This document shows, piece by piece, positions 58,157 through 64,000 of a DNA stretch of 64,000 nt. Within the stretch, counting starts at the first letter, position 1. Every line of letters starts with the position of its first letter. The position numbers and the translations under genes were made by a program. This DNA comes from Halisarca cf. caerulea (Eukaryota; Porifera; Demospongiae; Chondrillida; Halisarcidae): contig CAUJGJ010000258.1 of the NCBI GenBank assembly GCA_963170055.1, positions 961,101 to 1,025,100 on the forward strand, read 5' to 3'. Below the pieces are notes generated by a model. That model did no database searches, had not been told where the DNA came from, and was given only the letters and a program-made list of their open reading frames with translations.

Positions 58157-59500
58157 ATGGGGTTACGCCCCTTTGATACACGTGACGCGTTTGAAGGTGG
58201 ACTGGAAGGCGAAATGAATCGTTTTGGCGAAGGAATGAAGCTTTTCGTAGGAAATATGCCTTCTGGAGCAAGTGAGAGGAAGCTCAGGGATATATTTGAA
58301 GCGTTCGGTCCTGTTGGTGAATGTTCAATTCTTGAAGATAGAGGTTATGGCTTCGTGGTAGGTGATGCTACTTGACTCCAGGAGTCGTTTTGAAGACCAC
58401 CGGCGTTCCATATTCTCCTCTCGTCTAATAGCATTTTGTGAGCTCTGAAGATGCCAGAGAAGCTGTTTCTAAGCTAAATGGAGCGGAATTTGAAGGTTCA
58501 AGAATGTCGGTTGAGGTTTGCTATTCGTATTGCTTCGCAAGAGCTTACCCGTGACCTTACGCGACGAGACTGCGTTTCCCACCACCAACCATTGTCAGCC
58601 ATATTTCACCGTACCTTGTCGACCCGGTTACGTATGATAGTGCTTGTGTTACCGTTCAGTTCCACTGTCCTTCCCTTTACGTCTGTTATGTATGTAGATA
58701 TCTCACAGTCGTCCTGGAAGAGGGAGGTTTACTTCCGGAAGGCACTCGAGATCCCCAAGACGAGATGGCACGAGGGATTCGGGTGCATACGGGTACAGCA
58801 GAGACGTACAGTCAGACCGGAGCTATGACAGACCAAGAGGTGGGCGGGGTCAACAATCATACGATCGCCGTCAGTTTGGTGGTGATCGCCAGAGCCGAGG
58901 TGGTTTCAGTGGTAGAGGGGGGTACCGTGGCAACCAATATGGAGGATACTCAGATAGAAATGGAGGAAGATCAGATGAGAACGGAGGTTACAATGGCAGA
59001 AGTTATCAACAGCGGTTTGACTACCAGGATGACTTTGGTAACAGGAGTCAACAACACAGTAGTGGGGTCAAGCAGCGGGATCACTATGGCAGTAGGGATC
59101 AACAGCAGGATCACTATGGCAGTAGGCATCAACAGCGGGATCACTATGGCAGCCGGAATGAACGGCGGGAACCGTACAGTGAGAGAGATCAGCTGTGGTC
59201 TTCAGAGCAATATGGGGACAGAGACCAGCAACGCTCATCAGGTCAGTACAGCGGATACAGCAGACGTGGAGGGTATCAGAGAGGCAACCGATTTGGTGAC
59301 TCCAGCAGCTTTAGAGACCGGCAAAGATCGGAGCAGTTTGGTGGTTATGCCGAACAGGATCGCCAAAAATCGTACAGTTCTAGTGAGTACAGTGAACAGC
59401 AGGACTACAGTGAGAAAAGTCGCTACAACTCTGGCAGTGACTCGTGGGACAGTTTCATCGAGAGAAGATTCCGTTCAAGAAGCCCTCAAAGGTGACTTGT

Positions 59501-59565
<65 letters not shown>

Positions 59566-60683
59566 ATGTTTGTGTGCTTGTGTGCTTGTGTGCATGATAA
59601 TATGTTGCTGTGACATACTCAGAGCTAATCACATTTATTCTCCACTGATATCAATGTATTATGTATTACGTTGGTCCCCTGAAGGGATTCTGGTGGTAGC
59701 AGGGGGGGAGGCCGGAGTGACTACTACAGTAGCAATGACAGGTTAGTAGGTTGCAAACATGATATGTGTGCACAGGCTGTCCTTGTCAGATACACATCTG
59801 TCAGTGACAATGTACTATACATACATATGTATACTCACTAGTGCACACCAGCATACTTGTATGTACAGTGGAACTTGCTTAGTAAGTACCTGGTTTAGTA
59901 CATACTCCTGGACAGTAAGTACTCCTCATTTTGTCCCTGTGTGTACCTCATGTACATAAACCAACCCTGATAGTAAGTACCTGGTTTACTACATATTCCT
60001 GGGTGGTAAGTACTCCTCATTCTGTCCCTGTGTGTACCTCATGTACATAAACCAACCCTGATAGTAAGTACCTGGTTTACTACATATTCCTGGGTGGTAA
60101 GTACTCCTCATTTTGTCCCTGTGTGTACCTCATGTACATAAACCAACCCTGATAGTAAGTACCTGGTTTAGTACACACTCCTGGATAGTAAGTTCTCCTC
60201 ATTCTGTTCCTGTGTATACCTCATGTACATAAACCAACCCTGATGGTAAGTACCTCTGATAATATGTGCTGATTTTGTGTCCCCTTCGAGGTATGTACTA
60301 AGCAAGTTTCACTTTACTCTGTAATTGTACATGTAATTGTATATGGTGCTGATCCCTATGGCGTATGCTGGCTATCAGCTGTTGTTAGCTATAGCCTTTT
60401 CAACAGTTACCACACACCAGTCTCAGCATCCTCATGTTCACGCTTTGTGAACAAATTGCACCATCTGGTTGTGCTTCCAGTGTTGGTGGGTCGTGTACAT
60501 ATTTGTCTGTATTAATCTTGTCACTATTATTTTTTGTATTATTTGCCAGTTATTTTACACTTTCTTGCTACCTTAATTTTTTTTGTTTTTTTCCTACTCA
60601 GGCAAGATAAATACCAACAAAACAGTTACACTAGAGATGCTGACCGCAATAGAGAGAGTTATAGTACTAACTCTAGAAAGTAA
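58157..60683 (+). CDS. RNA-binding protein: N-terminal RRM plus RGG/SR/YG-rich tail
   Basis: Exons 58157-58357, 58432-~58526, 58709-59491, 59685-59741, 60602-60683; about 405 residues. The RRM spans about residues 27-96 with RNP2 LFVGNM and RNP1 RGYGFVHF. The tail is low complexity: RPGRGRF, GGRGQQSYDRRQFGG, SRGGFSGRGGYRGNQYGGY, three tandem RDHYGSR-type decads near 59072-59160, many RS/SR dipeptides and SYGQ-like segments, ending YSTNSRK. The layout resembles RBM4/RBM14 or SR-type splicing factors that form condensates. I cannot name the orthologue. The exon 2 donor is uncertain: phase demands two leftover bases, so 58526 (TTC|GTATTG) was chosen over 58515. A longer frame on the same strand in another phase (from 58765) is a shadow. 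Exon 3's donor is followed by (TG)n at 59502. Confidence 0.82.
59502..59566. repeat. (TG)n microsatellite after a splice donor
   Basis: About 32 TG units starting 11 bp after the exon 3 donor of the RRM gene. Confidence 0.95.
59865..60315. mobile_element. pogo-type MITE expanded by an internal 91-bp tandem repeat
   Basis: Left end CAGTGGAACTTGCTTAGTAA, right end on the other strand AAGTGAAACTTGCTTAGTAC. Between them, AGTAAGTACCTGGTTTACTA...CCAACCCTGAT recurs about four times with 91-bp periodicity (for example 59972 and 60063). Located in the last intron of the RRM gene. Confidence 0.75.
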
Positions 60684-61577
60684 CTTGGGCTACTTGTCTA
60701 CTTAACTTTGTGTATTTTGTACTCAGACTGTTAACTAACTTTAATTCTTAATATATTTTTTATTAACTCCCGTTTTAATGCAGTCACTCTTGTAAGTGCA
60801 TACGAATGTTATATTGTCAATAGCTATTGCTGGTAATCTGCAAGATCTAGTGTCGTTGTGAGCATGCAACACTAGTTGAGTACAACAATGTTAGACATAA
60901 TGCAATAAGGCATTCAGACATTTCCAACCATTTTGGTATTTTGTTTGGCCAGAAATGGTTGGGGTCAGACATTTGGCGGAGCACTACCTAATGTTCACTT
61001 CATACACACATGCACAGCTTTAGTGATGTTACCAAGTCATTTGTACTGAGAATGTCTTCTTGTATGCTTTTATCATTTGCCATGCACATATACTGTGGCA
61101 CCGTGTACGTACATATACGTACTTCTCGAATATGTCCGAGCAAGGCTGAAATTGTCTGACTCAAAATGATATGCTGGGACATGTGTCCATCCACTCTTTG
61201 CTCCTTATTTCTAACACTGGTGGAACCCTGTTCTACCAGTATGGAGCAAGATCGAATGCACAATTTTCTGTTTATAGTATTATTGTTGAAAGCAAGCATG
61301 CTTGGTTTCTTCTAGCACCGTATGCGAGGTAACATATCCCAATTAAGAAGAACTTTGACTATGAAAACGAATTTGGTGAGTACAAGTTGTGGGTTCCCTG
61401 CACTATGAACCTTGATATATCCTCATGTAATTCCATGCTTAACACTTCCCCATCCTCCGTTTGATGAAGTAAATTCACAATATTATTTATTACAATTTCC
61501 ATCAACTCTTCAAATAGACCCAACCTCAATTACTAAACTGCATGTCCCATGCATGTGATATTGCAATCGTAGCTAGT

Positions 61578-61727
61578 GTGCTAACATTATATGGCGAGGT
61601 TCATTGTGTGTTAACGTTATATGGCGAGGTTCATTGTGTGTTAACGTTATATGGCGAGGTTCATTGTGTGTTAACGTTATATGGCGAGGTTCATTGTGTG
61701 TTAACGTTATATGGCGAGGTTCATTGT
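61578..61727. repeat. 30-bp tandem repeat, five copies
   Basis: Units of GTTAACGTTATATGGCGAGG plus TTCATTGTGT. Copies 2-5 are identical, so the array is young. The first copy has GCTAACATT. Confidence 0.97.
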
Positions 61728-61906
61728 GTGCATATATGTCTTGCTATACCACCTGGTCTATCCAATGATTTCTGTTCCTCATAAATGTGTTGGATAAATC
61801 AGGTAGAATTGTGTACAGTTAAGTGATGGGGATTCACAACAGAGTGTTAAATAAATGAGCTCGGTTTTCAGACAAGCCAGTGTCGGATAGATCAGAAGTG
61901 ACTGTA

Positions 61907-62424
61907 CAGTCAAACCTCACTATAACAAACCCTTCAGGGCCACTGAAAAGGTTCACCACATCAGGGTTCATTTACAATAGAGTAAATAGGTGTACAGTAG
62001 ACCCTTGATTATCCGGGCCTTGGTTATCCGGACCCTCAACTATCCAAACCCTTGATTATCTGGTTTCAATAATCAGTCAGTCTTGTGCTAAAATTAGAAA
62101 TATTAGCAGCCACGTGCAGTTGTGCATGTGCAGTAGTCCTTACGTACATACACGAGACTGTTTGTGTTCGATTTTTTGTCAGTTAACAGTTTATTAAGAG
62201 CCAGGGGCAAATAGCTACAGCTAGCGCTAAGTGCAAAATTGTAGTAAACTGTCATTAATCTGGACTATTTCACTTATCTGGACACCTAGAATTTGTTGTG
62301 ATCATGCATGACCAAAGGGGTCCGGATAATCGAGGGTCTATATACTGAACATTCTAAGGTCTGTGTTTGTTATAATATCAGTGAATTCATTGTATCCAGG
62401 GTTCATTATAGAGAGGTTCAACTG
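61907..62424. mobile_element. pogo-type MITE split by a second MITE
   Basis: Outer ends CAGTCAAACCTCACTATAAC and (opposite strand) CAGTTGAACCTCTCTATAAT. The interior matches 21036-21213 up to AGTAAATAGGTG and resumes after the insertion with CATTCTAAGGTC, so the insertion point is at a TA. Confidence 0.8.
61994..62343. mobile_element. Inner MITE inserted in the element at 61907-62424
   Basis: Ends CAGTAGACCCTTGATTATCC and (opposite strand) TATAGACCCTCGATTATCCG. Flanked by TA. The interior has further inverted GGTTATCCGG/CCGGATAA motifs. About 350 bp, non-coding. Confidence 0.75.
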
Positions 62425-62731
62425 TATATGCAAATACTACAATGTCTTGTGTATGAGAATTAATGGCGCATTGATATATTATATTCATAAAAGCAAACAA
62501 TGATTATTAAGTACAATTTTAATTTACAGATACAGAATACTGAGTACAATACTTGTAATATACTGAAGTTGAACAGTAATGAGTACATTGTTAACATGCA
62601 GGTACAGTACTCTCCTGGTACATCTAATGTGAGCGCATCATGCAAATACATAATCAAGTCCTAAGTAGAGTAATATGGAATTATAAGTATAGTACATTGA
62701 GGAGCCCCACTGCTGGCGCCTCCATCCACTC

Positions 62732-62943
62732 TCAGCCTTCTTGGCCGAAATCCGAAGTAAATTTCTCATATTCCCTGAGATCGTCTTGATTTACTGAAGG
62801 TCTAGTGGTAGCCAGTGAACGCAGGAAATCACCCTGCAAGCAAGAGAGAGAGGGAGAAGGAAGGAGGAAGGGAGCATTAGAACGTGGGACCCTTCAGGAA
62901 TTCAATATGCAGAATACACATTACACACACACACAAACACACA

Positions 62944-63021
<78 letters not shown>

Positions 63022-63785
63022 ACACATGCACACACACACCATGTGTAACAACATATGTGTATGTACATATCTCCACAACTTCACACACATGCACACTACA
63101 ATGGTACATGCAGACACAGACAACTATGTATGTAGATGACATCTACCATATACGTAGGTGCTACCTATTGCAGGACTATATTTTTGTGAATATCGCAATT
63201 GAGCCTGCATTCGTGAAAATTCAATTGTGAATATTTGGCTAGATGTATAGTCTAGTTGTCTAATATGATATAGTAGGGCCTGGTCCATTTGCAAAAATAA
63301 AATCGCAAATTTCAGCCAAGTTCTTGATTTGCGAAATATACACCCCACGAAAATTAGTGCCAATACGGAATCACTGAGTAAAGCTTTACCTTTGACACCA
63401 TAGGCTCTTTGAGCTCGTCAGCTTCCAGCTGCATCCAGTTCATCTCCATGGCTCCATGGTCACCTACACCACAACACAACAAGTCCAATTTACACGGTAC
63501 AATTCATTCAAATGGCAACATTCCCAAAATCCCAACCAAAAAAATGATACAGAACACGAGCAAACTTGACTCAAACACTAAATCTCCTGCAAAAGGATGC
63601 TTAAACAGACATGCACGTATGTAGATACACAAGTAATACCACCTACACACCAGGGGAACATGGTGTAAGCATATCTTTGATAGTCCCAGAATTTGGAGGA
63701 TATTCTGCTCTCACCTGAAATGGGAGAGGAACGCTGACACATCAGACATACACAGTACAAGCTAAGACAACTATACTGTGCTATG

Positions 63786-63853
<68 letters not shown>

Positions 63854-63886
63854 ACACACACACAATGCATGCATGCACACGTAGGT

Positions 63887-63981
<95 letters not shown>

Positions 63982-64000
63982 GAGACCTTCTTGAAATGAG
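62732..64000 (-). CDS. VPS4: VPS4 AAA ATPase, C-terminal exons (cut by window edge)
   Basis: Exons, 5' to 3': from beyond 64000 to 63987 (ends HFKK), 63714-63651, 63463-63390, 62833-62732 (stop TGA at 62734-62732). The joined tail contains [47 protein letters not shown] and the terminal [10 protein letters not shown], a nearly invariant VPS4 ending. VPS4 is the hexameric AAA ATPase that disassembles ESCRT-III filaments in multivesicular-body sorting, cytokinesis and membrane repair. The part seen covers the beta domain, a small-domain segment and the C-terminal helix. The MIT domain and AAA core lie outside. Phases (0, 1, 0) agree. The (TG)n block at 63787-63980 starts 6 bp after the first donor. 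Confidence 0.93.
62922..63036. repeat. (CA)n microsatellite in the last VPS4 intron
   Basis: About 110 bp of CA with ACAA and ACAGACA interruptions, about 90 bp upstream (transcript sense) of the final VPS4 exon. Confidence 0.95.
63262..63366. mobile_element. MITE fragment (TTTGCGAAATATACACCCC family)
   Basis: Contains AAAAATAAAATCGCAAATTT and CTTGATTTGCGAAATATACA, matching 24870-24950, and ends AAATTAGTGCCAATACGG, resembling the right end of 16903-17111. The left end is eroded. Located in a VPS4 intron. Confidence 0.5.
63787..63980. repeat. (CA)n microsatellite with ATGCATGCATG centre
   Basis: Two CA blocks separated by AATGCATGCATGCACACGTA, directly beside a VPS4 donor. Confidence 0.95.

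Larger units (their letters stand above)
60684..62731. other. Convergent spacer between the RRM gene and VPS4
   Basis: No coding exon found. It contains the AT-rich 3' region of the RRM gene, a 30-bp tandem array (61578-61727), and a nested pair of pogo-type MITEs (61907-62424). The 60850-61550 part is unassigned. Confidence 0.6.

Noticed and set aside
58765..59613. 282-residue + strand ORF overlapping the RRM gene
   Set aside because: Shifted-frame shadow of exon 3; the RGG/SR frame joins the RRM exons and the terminal exons in phase, this one does not.

Overview
Single-copy, intron-rich eukaryotic DNA, almost certainly from an animal. It carries metazoan-type genes (TONSL, a PPP1R16-type start exon, TMEM70, GTP-dependent PEPCK, GILT, VPS4) with GT-AG introns. 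It also carries an intact MGM101-family gene, a mitochondrial DNA maintenance protein best known from fungi, which makes a non-bilaterian animal such as a sponge a reasonable guess. The species cannot be fixed from the sequence. Introns and spacers are packed with (CA)n/(TG)n tracts, minisatellites and short non-autonomous DNA transposons.

Layout, left to right. 1-5751 is repeat-rich with no recognisable coding exon. 5752-6001 (-) is the first coding exon of a PPP1R16/MYPT3-type PP1 regulatory subunit. 6541-23513 (-) is a complete TONSL gene that I could assemble as 18 coding exons with consistent phases, 1427 codons. It is head-to-head with a two-exon PX-domain gene (23802-26285, +). TMEM70 (27903-28742, -) and MGM101 (28774-32867, +, four exons) are head-to-head with start codons about 31 bp apart. 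MTG2/GTPBP5 (34760-40524, -) has seven exons, and its intron 6 begins with a minisatellite built from its own splice donor. Three tandem GILT paralogues follow (40909-43270, 44943-47550, 48891-50870, all -), sharing four-exon structures. PEPCK (51478-57625, +, five exons) and an RRM plus RGG/SR/YG-rich RNA-binding protein (58157-60683, +) come next. The last exons of VPS4 (62732-64000, -) run off the right edge.

Functional themes. TMEM70, MGM101, MTG2 and probably PEPCK are nuclear genes for mitochondrial proteins lying within 30 kb. TONSL acts in replication-coupled repair, GILT in lysosomal thiol reduction, VPS4 in ESCRT disassembly. The genes are independently transcribed units, not an operon. 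The exon coordinates were derived by reading splice sites and phases by eye and by comparison with remembered family sequences. They are testable with RNA-seq.

The most unusual observations are: (i) a 33-bp array in MTG2 in which nearly every copy regenerates an in-phase 5' splice site; (ii) two of three GILT copies having lost the second cysteine of the CxxC active site; (iii) an animal MGM101 sharing a tiny promoter with TMEM70; (iv) nested MITEs, one with an empty-site comparison inside the same window.
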